Positions 1 through 7,043 of a stretch of 17,164 nucleotides of DNA are shown here, in pieces (positions within the stretch are counted from its first letter, which is position 1; each line of letters starts with the position of its first letter). The notes beneath the pieces are model-generated. The model saw only the letters and a list, made by a program, of their open reading frames with translations, was not told the DNA's origin and ran no database searches. This stretch comes from UBA4246 sp045113695 (GTDB taxonomy: Bacteria > Bacillota > Clostridia > Christensenellales > Aristaeellaceae): the NCBI GenBank assembly GCA_045113695.1, contig JBGUJG010000006.1, forward strand, positions 1 through 17,164. The letters are read 5' to 3'. Both the position numbers and the translations under genes were made by a program.

Positions 1-107
1 TTGCGGTTGCTAAACCTTTCGGTGCGTCTTTAGACGTACGCCGGAGATATGCCTTGAAGGCACGGTGCATACCACCGGCTTAGCCGGTGGTTTTGATTTC
101 TGTATGC
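1..107 (+). other. Three tandem hairpins, candidate IS200/IS605-type right end or omega-RNA 3' part
   Basis: Three hairpins follow one another on the plus strand. The first is 21-42 (8 bp with a two-base bulge, loop TTTA), the second 50-62 (TGCC/GGCA), and the third 71-91 (nine perfect pairs, ACCACCGGC/GCCGGTGGT, loop TTA). The third is followed by TTTTGATTT. A short GCATA/TATGC repeat (67-71 and 103-107) encloses the last hairpin. An open frame enters from the left edge and stops at 81-83, inside the third hairpin, but its residues match nothing I recognise. Subterminal hairpins overlapping the 3' end of tnpB are known for IS200/IS605 right ends and the TnpB guide-RNA scaffold. The assignment here is inference from shape only. 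A plain terminator of an off-window gene is the main alternative. Confidence 0.3.
71..99 (+). terminator. Rho-independent-terminator-like hairpin, plus strand
   Basis: A nine-base-pair perfect GC-rich stem with a TTA loop is followed by TTTTGATTT. This fits a terminator for a plus-strand transcript entering from the left edge. It could also halt transcripts arriving on the minus strand from the sugar kinase gene that ends at 159, although there is no T-run on that side. Confidence 0.5.
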
Positions 108-158
108 TCCGCCGGGCTGCCGGACGGATGGTTTTTCCGATCTTTCTAAACGATGTCT

Positions 159-1037
159 TCAGTCAAGCTCCGCTATCCGGGGAATGGACGCAGAAGCTCC
201 CGGGCGGGTAACGCTGATCGCCGCGGCGCGGGCTGCCCGTTCCATACAGGCTTTCAGCGGCATGTCTTCCATCAGTCCGGCGATAAAGAAACCGGTGTAC
301 GTATCGCCGGCGGCTGTGGTATCCACCGCCCGCACACGGAATGCCTCCTGGCGGACAAGTTCCGGCCCGTCCGCCCGGAAGGCGATGCTTCCCTTTTCCC
401 CCAGGGTGATCATGGCGGATATACGGGGATAACGGGCCCTGAGCGCCAGCGCCGCCCGTTCCGGTTCGGATTCTCCGGTCATCTGTTCCGCTTCGATCTC
501 ATTGACCATCAGCCAGGCCAGTTTCTGAAAATCCACCTCCCGCAGCGCTTTGTCAAAAGGGGAAGGATTCAGTACGATCCTCATCCCGCGCTCCGCTGCC
601 CTGTCCACGATTTCGGGAAGCAGATTGATCTCGTTCTGCAGCGCCAGATAATCCCCGGGACCGAAGCGGCGCAGCGTATCTGTTATCTGCTGCGGCGTGA
701 CGCAGCGGTTCGAACCGCCGTAAAGCAGAATGCAGTTTTCCCCCTCCGGGGTCACCTGGATCACCGTGTGGCCCTGTGTTTCCGGCACGGATATCACGCA
801 GTCCGTATTCACCCCGTTTTCTTTGAGCAGGGCTTTCAGGCTTTCGCCGCCCGTTCCGATGCAGCCGGCATGGCTGACCTGCGCGCCGGCCCGGGCCAGG
901 GCGATGGACTGGTTCAGCCCCTTCCCCCCGCATTTTTCCTCCCGGGACCGGGCGGCAAGCGTTTCCCCCGGACGGACAAAGCGGTCCACCTGATACACAT
1001 AATCCAGGTTCAGGGAACCGAAATTCAGCACTTTCAC
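159..1037 (-). CDS. PfkB-family carbohydrate kinase, ribokinase-like
   Basis: ATP-dependent sugar kinase of the PfkB/ribokinase fold, 292 residues, close to the usual 290-310. Visible signatures are the N-terminal substrate-binding GGKGLNQ (37-43), NPSP (157-160), a V-N-E-I-E stretch (178-182) matching the family NxxE Mg/phosphate motif, TLGEKG (211-216), and the C-terminal anion-hole/catalytic motif DTTAAGD (239-245) with D245 as catalytic base. The usual DTTGAGD has Gly where this protein has Ala242, a mild deviation. Which sugar or nucleoside it phosphorylates cannot be read from sequence; no ribose transporter or rbsD lies next to it. The start is GTG; the only purine-rich SD-like site (GGAAGG, 1052-1057) lies 14 bases upstream, so initiation looks weak. 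It is the last gene of the leftward run, 54 bases after the serine hydrolase. Confidence 0.88.
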   Translation of the reverse strand: MKVLNFGSLNLDYVYQVDRFVRPGETLAARSREEKCGGKGLNQSIALARAGAQVSHAGCIGTGGESLKALLKENGVNTDCVISVPETQGHTVIQVTPEGENCILLYGGSNRCVTPQQITDTLRRFGPGDYLALQNEINLLPEIVDRAAERGMRIVLNPSPFDKALREVDFQKLAWLMVNEIEAEQMTGESEPERAALALRARYPRISAMITLGEKGSIAFRADGPELVRQEAFRVRAVDTTAAGDTYTGFFIAGLMEDMPLKACMERAARAAAISVTRPGASASIPRIAELD

Positions 1038-1091
1038 AAACTTGTTTCACACCTTCCGGAAGTTGATTCACTGCCCGTCACGCTTGTCCGG

Positions 1092-2264
1092 TCAGTCCAG
1101 CGACGCGTACATGGACGCCATCAGCTTCGGGATGAAGCGGTAATGATCGCCGGGCAGATTGGTGGTCAGGTACACGCAGGTCAGGCGTTCCTTCGGGTCC
1201 ACGCAGAACCAGTTGCCGAAGGCGCCGTCCCAGCCCCATTCCCCGGCCGAGCCGTTGATATCGGCCACTTCAGGGTTCGTCATGACCCGGACGCCCAGGC
1301 CGTAGCCGTAGCCGCGCTGGGTGTCCCAGCTGTGGGTGGCCTGCTGCTGAGGGGTCAGGTGATCCATGGCGATCAGGTCGACCGTCTTGCGGCCGAGGAT
1401 CCGGACGCCGTCCAGCGTCCCGCCGTGCAGCAGCATCTGGGCAAAGCGCGAATAATCCTGCACAGTTGAGAACAGGCCTCCCCCGCCGCTTTCAAACATG
1501 GGTTTCTCCATCGGATATTTTCGTTCATCCGGTTTCATCCCGTTCCGGATCTGGTAAAGCGTAGCGATCCTGTCATGCTTTTCGGCCGGCACAAAGAAGC
1601 CGGTGTCCTTCATGCCGAGGGGATCAAAGATGTTTTCTTTCAGATATTCCCCCAGCGTCCGTCCGGTCAGGGCTTCGATCACGCCGCCCAGGATATCGAT
1701 GGAAAAGCCGTACATCCATTTTTCGCCGGGTTCAAAGGCAAGCGGCAGCCGGCCGACCAGATTGCATACCTCCTGCGTTCCGGGAAGCGCTTTTCCCGCC
1801 TGCACGCGGGCGGAGAACTCTTTTTCAAATTCCTTCTCCTTTTCCATGCGGATCTTCGCCGCAGCCGTGTCGTTTCCGGGATACGGGACGCCGCTGGTCA
1901 TCGTGAACAGCTGTCGCATGGTGACTTCCCCTTTGGCGTCCGTGATCTCGACCGAGCCGTCTGCTTTCTCTCTGGCGATTTTCGGGTTTTTGAAGCCCGG
2001 CAGGTATTCGCTGACAGGATCCCAGAGCTTGAACAGCCCCTGCTCGTAAAGCTGCATGATCCCGGCCACAGTGACCACTTTGGACATGGAAGCGATCGGG
2101 AAGATCGTATTCTCCGAAGACATTCCGACCTGCTTTTCAATGTCCGCATACCCGAAGCTGCCCTCGAACCAGGTTTCATCATCCCGGACGATCTTCACCG
2201 CGCATCCGGCAATCTGGCCGGAATCAACAAAGCGGCTGAGTGTGTTCTGAATCAGGTGTTTCAT
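1092..2264 (-). CDS. Beta-lactamase-fold serine hydrolase (class C / EstB-like)
   Basis: 390-residue member of the serine beta-lactamase/D-Ala carboxypeptidase/esterase superfamily. It has the nucleophile motif S-M-S-K (S59, K62), followed by a hydrophobic helix. A Tyr of the second motif is in W-M-Y-G-F-S (Y185). A glycine-rich ESGGGGLFST stretch and a C-terminal GSAGEWGWDGAFGNWF region also match the family. EstB-type enzymes share this pattern and usually cleave esters rather than beta-lactams; the true substrate is unknown. There is no signal peptide, so it is probably cytoplasmic. The chosen ATG follows AAAGGA by ten bases. An ATG seven codons earlier (2283-2285) overlaps the stop of the HD gene as ATGA and would give 397 residues; it lacks an SD but could be used by translational coupling. 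Confidence 0.88.
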   Translation of the reverse strand: MKHLIQNTLSRFVDSGQIAGCAVKIVRDDETWFEGSFGYADIEKQVGMSSENTIFPIASMSKVVTVAGIMQLYEQGLFKLWDPVSEYLPGFKNPKIAREKADGSVEITDAKGEVTMRQLFTMTSGVPYPGNDTAAAKIRMEKEKEFEKEFSARVQAGKALPGTQEVCNLVGRLPLAFEPGEKWMYGFSIDILGGVIEALTGRTLGEYLKENIFDPLGMKDTGFFVPAEKHDRIATLYQIRNGMKPDERKYPMEKPMFESGGGGLFSTVQDYSRFAQMLLHGGTLDGVRILGRKTVDLIAMDHLTPQQQATHSWDTQRGYGYGLGVRVMTNPEVADINGSAGEWGWDGAFGNWFCVDPKERLTCVYLTTNLPGDHYRFIPKLMASMYASLD

Positions 2265-2281
2265 GCGGTATCCGTCCTTTC

Positions 2282-2878
2282 TCATTCTGTGATTGAATGG
2301 ATCTGCTGAGTAGGCCCGGTTTCTTCCTCCAGCTCCTTCAGAAACGTTTCCATGAAGGCGTGTCTTTGTTCGGCAATCTGCCTGGCCGTTTCCGTATTCA
2401 TTTCATCCTTCAGGAGCAGGAGCTTTTCATCAAAATGCCTGACAGACGCCTCCATCGGCCGGCCGTGCTCCCCGCCGTAGGCAAAGGCCCGGGCAATCCC
2501 GACCGCTCCGATCGCGTCGAGCCGGTCCGCGTCCTGGACGATTTTCCCCTCGATCGTGGCTGGTTTCTTTCCCCGGTTCCGGCTGAAAGAAACTGTATTG
2601 ACCGCCGCACAGATCTTTTCGATCTTCTCCGGTTCCGCGCCCTGTTCTTCCAGGAACGCCCTCGCGTTCGCGTTGTCAACGGTCCTGAACAGCTTGTGAT
2701 CATCCGCGTCGTGCAGCAGGGCAGCCAGTGCGGTGATCTCTGGATCGCAGCCGGGTTCCCGCCCGGCGATCATCATGGCGGTGCGGTAGACCCGCATCGT
2801 ATGATCTGCGCCGTGGCCGCCGGCATTGTCCGCAAAAAGCGACTGTATGTATTGGATCGCCGCTTCTGTGATGTTCAT
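2282..2878 (-). CDS. HD-domain phosphohydrolase, YedJ/YpgQ-like
   Basis: 198-residue HD-superfamily metal-dependent phosphohydrolase. Metal ligands of the H...HD...D pattern are visible: H26 in ADHTMRV, H56-D57 in LLHDADDHK, and D116/D118 in the conserved IVQDADRLDAIGAVGIAR block (113-130). This arrangement and length match the YedJ/YpgQ subfamily, for which nucleotide pyrophosphatase or phosphatase activity has been described; the substrate here is inference. The ATG follows an AAGGGAG ribosome site about nine bases upstream. Its stop overlaps the upstream candidate start of the serine hydrolase, supporting co-transcription. A separate 88-base spacer lies between it and the 104-residue gene upstream. 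Confidence 0.87.
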   Translation of the reverse strand: MNITEAAIQYIQSLFADNAGGHGADHTMRVYRTAMMIAGREPGCDPEITALAALLHDADDHKLFRTVDNANARAFLEEQGAEPEKIEKICAAVNTVSFSRNRGKKPATIEGKIVQDADRLDAIGAVGIARAFAYGGEHGRPMEASVRHFDEKLLLLKDEMNTETARQIAEQRHAFMETFLKELEEETGPTQQIHSITE

Positions 2879-2966
2879 CCGGTACGCTCCCTTCCGTCAG
2901 CCGCTCCTGATCCATGCACGCTCCGGCTGTCCTGCTTTCAGGGATCCCGGTTCCGGGTGCGAGCGG

Positions 2967-3281
2967 TCAGCCGTCTTCTTCGTCGTCCTGTCCGAGTGCG
3001 CCGGACCAGCGCATGTAGTTGAAATTTGCCTGCGCTTCCTGGCTGGCTTTCCGTTCCCGCCAGGCGTCGATCTCCGCGCAGATGGCCAGCATCTCGTCGG
3101 CCAGCATTTCCTCTGTGTGCGGATGGGCCTGATAAATGTAAGACGTCATCCGGTCGATCGCCCTGGGGCTTCCCAGCTGACGGACCATGAGTTCCCCAAA
3201 CTCAGCCGGAAATCCGGCGGATTGGACGGCCTCCACCAGCCTGTCCTTAGCCTGTGACCAGATTCTTTGATTCAGCGTCAT
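2967..3281 (-). CDS. Conserved-looking small protein of unknown function, 104 aa
   Basis: I do not recognise the family. The product is a 104-residue soluble protein, predicted largely helical, with no signal peptide or membrane segment. It has a Pro-free helical centre (around residues 37-78) and an acidic tail ending DDEEDG. Its ATG overlaps the stop of the 150-residue gene as ATGA and is preceded by GGGAGG at close spacing (four bases), which makes translational coupling very likely. The coupling and the clean coding frame are the evidence that it is a real gene. The tight pairing suggests its product may work with the upstream protein, but that is inference. Confidence 0.72.
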   Translation of the reverse strand: MTLNQRIWSQAKDRLVEAVQSAGFPAEFGELMVRQLGSPRAIDRMTSYIYQAHPHTEEMLADEMLAICAEIDAWRERKASQEAQANFNYMRWSGALGQDDEEDG

Positions 3282-3730
3282 AAAACCTCCCGAAGCCCTC
3301 CAGGTACATCCTGCGGCGGCTGCCAGACAAACAGCCCTTCCGCCGCGGCCAAGCGTTCCGCCCGCCGGAGCAGTTTTTCCGGCGGATTGTAGAGGGTCAT
3401 GCAGAGTTCGTCCCGGTTCAGGGTGATCAGGGCATTTTCATCCGGAAGAAGGACGCACAGGTCCTGCCGGTTCTGCGTCACCCGCCGGTACAGATCTTCC
3501 GGGGCAGGATTGCGCTCCATTGCTTTATCATCCGGCGTACCGACTTCCAGATCGTCATAGCAGTTAAGCTTCAGCAGGATATCCGCAAAGCGGCGCCGGA
3601 GAGCAGGCTGGTATTCCTCCGATAAAAAGAACCGCTCCGCCTCAAAAAAACGGCCGGGGCTTTCAGCCGGCACCTGCTCCGGCAGAAAGTCGATTACCCA
3701 GTAAGGTCCGGTGAGCAGCGATTCGATCAT
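3278..3730 (-). CDS. Small cytoplasmic protein of unknown function, 150 aa
   Basis: No function recognised. The protein starts MIESLLTGPYWVIDFLPEQVP, with a patterned segment ERFFL (32-36) and a C-terminal EGLFVWQPP block. I have the impression that similar 150-residue proteins occur in other Clostridia, but I cannot verify this. It has no signal peptide, no membrane helix and no cysteine pattern suggesting metal binding. Translation starts at ATG with GGAGG eight bases upstream, and an extended -10 promoter lies at 3779-3787. It is the first gene of the leftward run and overlaps the next gene by four bases. Confidence 0.78.
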   Translation of the reverse strand: MIESLLTGPYWVIDFLPEQVPAESPGRFFEAERFFLSEEYQPALRRRFADILLKLNCYDDLEVGTPDDKAMERNPAPEDLYRRVTQNRQDLCVLLPDENALITLNRDELCMTLYNPPEKLLRRAERLAAAEGLFVWQPPQDVPGGLREVL

Positions 3731-3778
3731 GCAATTCCTCCCGAATCATAAACTGACAGATCAGACATCTTTTTTCTG

Positions 3779-3787
3779 ATTATAGCA
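3779..3787 (-). promoter_or_regulatory. Extended -10 promoter of the leftward five-gene run
   Basis: On the minus strand TGC-TATAAT forms a perfect extended -10 element, about 50 bases before the start of the 150-residue gene. The -35 region is poor (TTTTCT at 17-base spacing), which extended -10 promoters tolerate. Leader length would be roughly 40 bases. Confidence 0.6.
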
Positions 3788-3858
3788 CAGTCCGCGGGGA
3801 CAGAAAAGGCTGATGATCCGCAAAAACGATCAGAAACCGGAAAAAACAAAAATAGCGC

Positions 3859-3887
3859 TTGATCAGAAGGCCCGGACGGTGTATCCT
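3859..3887 (+). promoter_or_regulatory. Weak candidate promoter for the esterase gene
   Basis: TTGATC (3859-3864), a 17-base spacer and TATCCT (3882-3887) match the sigma-A consensus at four of six bases in each box. Use of this promoter would give a leader of about 180 bases containing the stem-loops at 3912-3983 and 4016-4056. The match is modest and other starts are possible. Confidence 0.3.
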
Positions 3888-3911
3888 GTTCCCGAACGGC
3901 AAGGGCGCGCC

Positions 3912-4056
3912 CTGTGTTATCCGGAATACGGATGGACCGCAGCAGGCTAAAACCATTTCATCCACGGGCGGTCCTGAGCACAGATCCGCGGGCAGATCGA
4001 AAACCGAGATCATTTTCTGCCTGATTCTGTTCAGGATTGGTTCTGAAACAGGCAGA
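3912..4056 (+). promoter_or_regulatory. Structured 5' leader of the esterase gene
   Basis: The gap 3731-4075 holds the divergent promoters and this leader; I see no gene in it. Two inverted repeats can form. CTGTG/CACAG (3912-3916, 3979-3983) encloses GGACCGC/GCGGTCC (3934-3940, 3968-3974). TCTGCCTG/CAGGCAGA (4016-4023, 4049-4056) has an inner TTCAG/CTGAA pair (4030-4034, 4043-4047). The second stem ends six bases before the Shine-Dalgarno. No T-run follows either stem, so any control would be at translation or RNA stability. It does not match a riboswitch class I recognise. Confidence 0.4.
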
Positions 4057-4061
4057 CAGTC

Positions 4062-4067
4062 AGGAGG
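4062..4067 (+). promoter_or_regulatory. Shine-Dalgarno that fixes the esterase start
   Basis: AGGAGG lies eight bases before ATG 4076-4078. An in-frame TTG at 4037 has no such site and sits inside the leader hairpin, so the ATG is the start. Confidence 0.85.
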
Positions 4068-4075
4068 AAGCATCC

Positions 4076-5074
4076 ATGACAAATGAAAACAAAACCCTGG
4101 GAGAACTGCTGAGCGACCCGCGCATCGCAGCGATTGCGAAAGACGCGATCCGCTGCCGGGATCTCTCACAGGAGCCGCTCTGGAACAAAACCCCGGCTGA
4201 GCTTCGGGATGAACATTTCTTTTCCGGCAATATCAGCCGCGGGATCGGCCGGCTTGTGCAGGCGGCGGAAACGGGCAGCTGGTATTATCCCCTCTACGGT
4301 GAGGAAGAATGCGCTGAGATCCCTGCCCGCAGAGGTGTCAGCCTAGTCTGGTTCCCGTCGGATCAAGACGGGGCCGATGACCGGCCCTTTATTTTTCTGG
4401 TTCCCGGCGGCGGTTTTGTCAACGTCTGGAACCTGACGGAAGGCTGGCCGGTCGCGGAACAGTTCAACCGTCTGGGATATCACGTCTTTATCCTGACCTA
4501 TCAGGTGGAGGGCGAAAAAGGACTTCTGGAAAACAACATGGAGGATTTCGCCCGGGCGCTCCGGCTGATCCGCGCGAACGAAAGCATCTTTCATGTCCGC
4601 TCCGGCAAGTATATCACCTGCGGTTTCTCCGCTGGCGGATACCTGGTATGCCTCTGGAATACAAAAAAAGGCTGGCCAGCCTTTGACCTGCCGAAGCCGC
4701 AGGCCGTATTTCCTGTTTATCCGGTGACCACCCTCCGGGAAGAAATCCGCTACGGCTCCCCGGATCCTGCCGAGGCGATCCGCCTGTACGGCTGTCTGCT
4801 GGAAGAAGCGGTGCAGACCGAATTTGAAATTCCTGATCACGCCGAAGGTTTCCCGCCCTGCGCCCTGTTCCTGGCCGGGGACGACGTGCTGGTCAGCCCG
4901 GAAAACTCCAGGGTGCTGGCTGAAGCGCTGGAAAAATATGAAATTCCCTGCCGACTGGAAATCGGTCCGGAGGGTGGACACGGATTCGCGGATGGGTCCG
5001 GCATGTGCATGGCCGGATGGACGGAACGTGCCGTCCGGTGGTTTGAGTCGCTGCAGCCCGGATCAGGCAGCTGA
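4076..5074 (+). CDS. Alpha/beta hydrolase, carboxylesterase/lipase-like
   Basis: 332-residue cytoplasmic alpha/beta-hydrolase of the acetyl-esterase/BD-FAE kind. It has an oxyanion-hole motif VPGGGF (109-114; the usual first His of HGGG is Pro here), nucleophile elbow GFSAGG with S185, a probable acid in AGDD (D269/D270), and catalytic His302 in GGHGFADG. An N-terminal helical region of about 70 residues precedes the hydrolase core. There is no signal peptide. Substrate is unknown; enzymes of this shape often de-acetylate sugars or small esters. It is the only plus-strand gene in the window, divergent from the leftward run, and converges with the acyltransferase 45 bases downstream. Confidence 0.87.
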   Translation: MTNENKTLGELLSDPRIAAIAKDAIRCRDLSQEPLWNKTPAELRDEHFFSGNISRGIGRLVQAAETGSWYYPLYGEEECAEIPARRGVSLVWFPSDQDGADDRPFIFLVPGGGFVNVWNLTEGWPVAEQFNRLGYHVFILTYQVEGEKGLLENNMEDFARALRLIRANESIFHVRSGKYITCGFSAGGYLVCLWNTKKGWPAFDLPKPQAVFPVYPVTTLREEIRYGSPDPAEAIRLYGCLLEEAVQTEFEIPDHAEGFPPCALFLAGDDVLVSPENSRVLAEALEKYEIPCRLEIGPEGGHGFADGSGMCMAGWTERAVRWFESLQPGSGS

Positions 5075-5090
5075 TTCAAGTGAAGCCGCC

Positions 5091-5112
5091 GTTCCGCAGA
5101 ACCTGCCGGAAC
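5091..5112. terminator. Possible bidirectional terminator between convergent genes
   Basis: GTTCCG/CGGAAC forms a six-pair stem with a ten-base loop between the convergent stops at 5074 and 5120. TTCTTTG follows on the plus side. The stem is short, so support is weak. Confidence 0.3.
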
Positions 5113-5119
5113 TTCTTTG

Positions 5120-6916
5120 TCAGTTGACAGGGCGGACGCTGTCCGCCAGCTGCAGAATCGCTTTCTCACAGTCCTCCGGGCTGTAATACAGCTCGTTCTC
5201 ACTGACGCACATCAGCAGAACGGCCCCCTTGCTTTCGACATAGTAGCGGCGCTCCGGGGCTCCCGAATAATCAACAAATCCGCGTACCATCCGGACGCCC
5301 TGCGGATTCACGTACAGTTCCGCTTCCGAAAGCAGATTTTTGTCATTCAGAACGTCTTCCACGGTGCTGAAATTGTTCGCCTTGTCATCCCGGATATCGG
5401 CGTCCAGGATCAGGTTGCCGGGCCGTTTGTCCTTTCCTCTGTATTCCCAGACAGCATAGCGCGTGTCCGAGTACCGTGCGGCATAGTGCTCCGGAAACTG
5501 AAACTCCATGCCGCTCATCACACGGACATTGCCGTCTTTCTTGCCACCGGGGGGAAACATAAAAAACAGGAGTGTCAGCACCGCCAGGCCGGGCAGCAGC
5601 AGACGGCGGGCCTGACGTGCAGACTGTTTGCCCCATCTGAGAACGTTCTGAGCGCTTGCCGGATGGGGCTCATCTGCCGCCCCTGTTTCTGCCGCTCTTT
5701 TTTCACTTTGCTTTTCCCGCCCTTCACGGTGCTTCCCGGAAGGGCTTTTTTTGATTCCGCCATCTCTTCCCGTGATCAGACGGACTGTACGCTGCCAGAG
5801 CCACTGAAACAGGATGGCTGCCGCAACCGAACACGCCAGAACCGCTGCGCTATACAGCGGTACGTTTTTGATGTAATACAGACTCTTCCGGATGTCCAGG
5901 AAATTGTAACCGAACAGTTCCACAAAGACGCCGTGCATCAGGTAGAACGAAAGCGTTCTGCCGCCCAGCCAGAAAAGCGCCCGGTTGCCCAGCCTGACCT
6001 TCATCAGCAGCAGGAAGCAGCAGGCCGTATAAGCCAGACACACCATCCACTGAAGCCCCGCGCTCATCAGCCTGTGCTGCACTTTCAGCCGGTCGCCCCA
6101 CTCGCCGTAATATCCCCATACACTGCCGTTGACCCGCTCCGACAGGAAAAACAGCAGGAAAGCTGACGCAAGAGAAAGCAGCAGCCAGAACGGGTAAGCC
6201 TTTTGAAGGCGCCGGGTCACCGGCTTTTCATATTTGCCGAACAGCAGGCCAAGCGGGAACAGCATCACGCTGTTATACCACCATTCCCCGCACATCCACC
6301 AGTCGTCCTGATGGTCAATGAAAGCGCCCAGCACGGTATACCCGGCTGTAAACAGGAACACCAGGAAAATCGCCGTTCCTTCTTTTTTGCCGAACCGGAA
6401 CGCCAGCCAAAAAACAAGGTAGAAAAACGGGATCACCGCCAGGTACCAGGCGTTAAAGTTGGCCATGTGCAGGCCGGACAGATACCACAGAATGGTTTTC
6501 AGGTCCATCTTCTGACCCATCGCCAGGCGGATCAGGGTATAGATCCATTCCGACAGGTAAAATGCAATGACCATGGGAATGATTCTGTTCCGGACAAAAC
6601 CTTTCAGATATTCCTGTTTTGTATGGAGGCTTCTGTACAGGCCCAGACCGCTGCAGAAGAAAAAGACACCGACAAACAGGTACCCGATCGGAACAAATAC
6701 ATCCAGCCCGTGCACGGTGTATATCCGCGGATGCCATGGGGCGCAGGTTTTCTGGGCCATATGGTGCAGCGCGATCAGCAGCGCCGTGACGCCCTGGAGA
6801 GCCTTGGTCTGCTGCAGAGACGTATATGCTTCATTCCACTGCCGGACACCGGCAAACCGTGCGCCGAAAAAAACCAGTACGCCCAGCAGAAAGTAAAACA
6901 GATACATCCAGTCCAT
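5120..6916 (-). CDS. Membrane acyltransferase (acyltransferase-3 type) with extra C-terminal extracytoplasmic domain
   Basis: 598 residues. Residues 1-380 hold about ten hydrophobic segments typical of the acyltransferase-3/OafA-like family, with a His pair (H51-H52) in LLIALHHMA and the FFFCSGLGL block (85-93). Such enzymes transfer acetyl or other acyl groups to cell-surface sugars or glycopolymers. A charged Lys/Arg/Glu linker (381-437) is followed by another membrane segment (438-455) and a soluble region (460-598) rich in beta-like sequence, probably outside the cell. This C-terminal part is not usual for the basic family and I do not recognise its domain; the C-terminal DCEKAILQLADSVR resembles PsbP/DUF1795-like ends, which is only a guess. 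The start is secure: AAAGGAGG lies seven bases upstream. The acceptor molecule is unknown. Confidence 0.85.
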   Translation of the reverse strand: MDWMYLFYFLLGVLVFFGARFAGVRQWNEAYTSLQQTKALQGVTALLIALHHMAQKTCAPWHPRIYTVHGLDVFVPIGYLFVGVFFFCSGLGLYRSLHTKQEYLKGFVRNRIIPMVIAFYLSEWIYTLIRLAMGQKMDLKTILWYLSGLHMANFNAWYLAVIPFFYLVFWLAFRFGKKEGTAIFLVFLFTAGYTVLGAFIDHQDDWWMCGEWWYNSVMLFPLGLLFGKYEKPVTRRLQKAYPFWLLLSLASAFLLFFLSERVNGSVWGYYGEWGDRLKVQHRLMSAGLQWMVCLAYTACCFLLLMKVRLGNRALFWLGGRTLSFYLMHGVFVELFGYNFLDIRKSLYYIKNVPLYSAAVLACSVAAAILFQWLWQRTVRLITGRDGGIKKSPSGKHREGREKQSEKRAAETGAADEPHPASAQNVLRWGKQSARQARRLLLPGLAVLTLLFFMFPPGGKKDGNVRVMSGMEFQFPEHYAARYSDTRYAVWEYRGKDKRPGNLILDADIRDDKANNFSTVEDVLNDKNLLSEAELYVNPQGVRMVRGFVDYSGAPERRYYVESKGAVLLMCVSENELYYSPEDCEKAILQLADSVRPVN

Positions 6917-6961
6917 CCGCCGTCCTCCTTTCGTTCCGCCGTCATCTGGTCATCCTATAAG

Positions 6962-6993
6962 GACACAGCCGGGCTGTTTGGCTCGGCTGTGTC
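6962..6993 (-). terminator. Strong hairpin downstream of the SH3b gene
   Basis: Ten perfect base pairs (GACACAGCCG/CGGCTGTGTC) with a twelve-base loop lie about 50 bases after the SH3b stop and before the acyltransferase RBS. On the minus strand only TCCTTATAG follows, so the T-run is poor. It may be a leaky terminator, a 3' end stabiliser or an attenuator between the two genes. Confidence 0.42.
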
Positions 6994-7043
6994 TCTCTTC
7001 CTGTATCGTAGTCTTCTTCAGTTTTATCCGGCTGCAACATCGC

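Noticed and set aside
153..1469. A 438-codon plus-strand open frame across the kinase and serine hydrolase
   Set aside because: Antisense to two genes with clear motifs; composition (His/Arg/Gly/Pro-rich) is that of a shadow frame.
1092..2264. Antibiotic-resistance beta-lactamase
   Set aside because: The protein has the SxxK and Tyr motifs of the fold but no signal peptide; Gly-Phe-Ser follows the Tyr instead of the class C Y-x-N. EstB-like esterase or peptidase activity is more likely.
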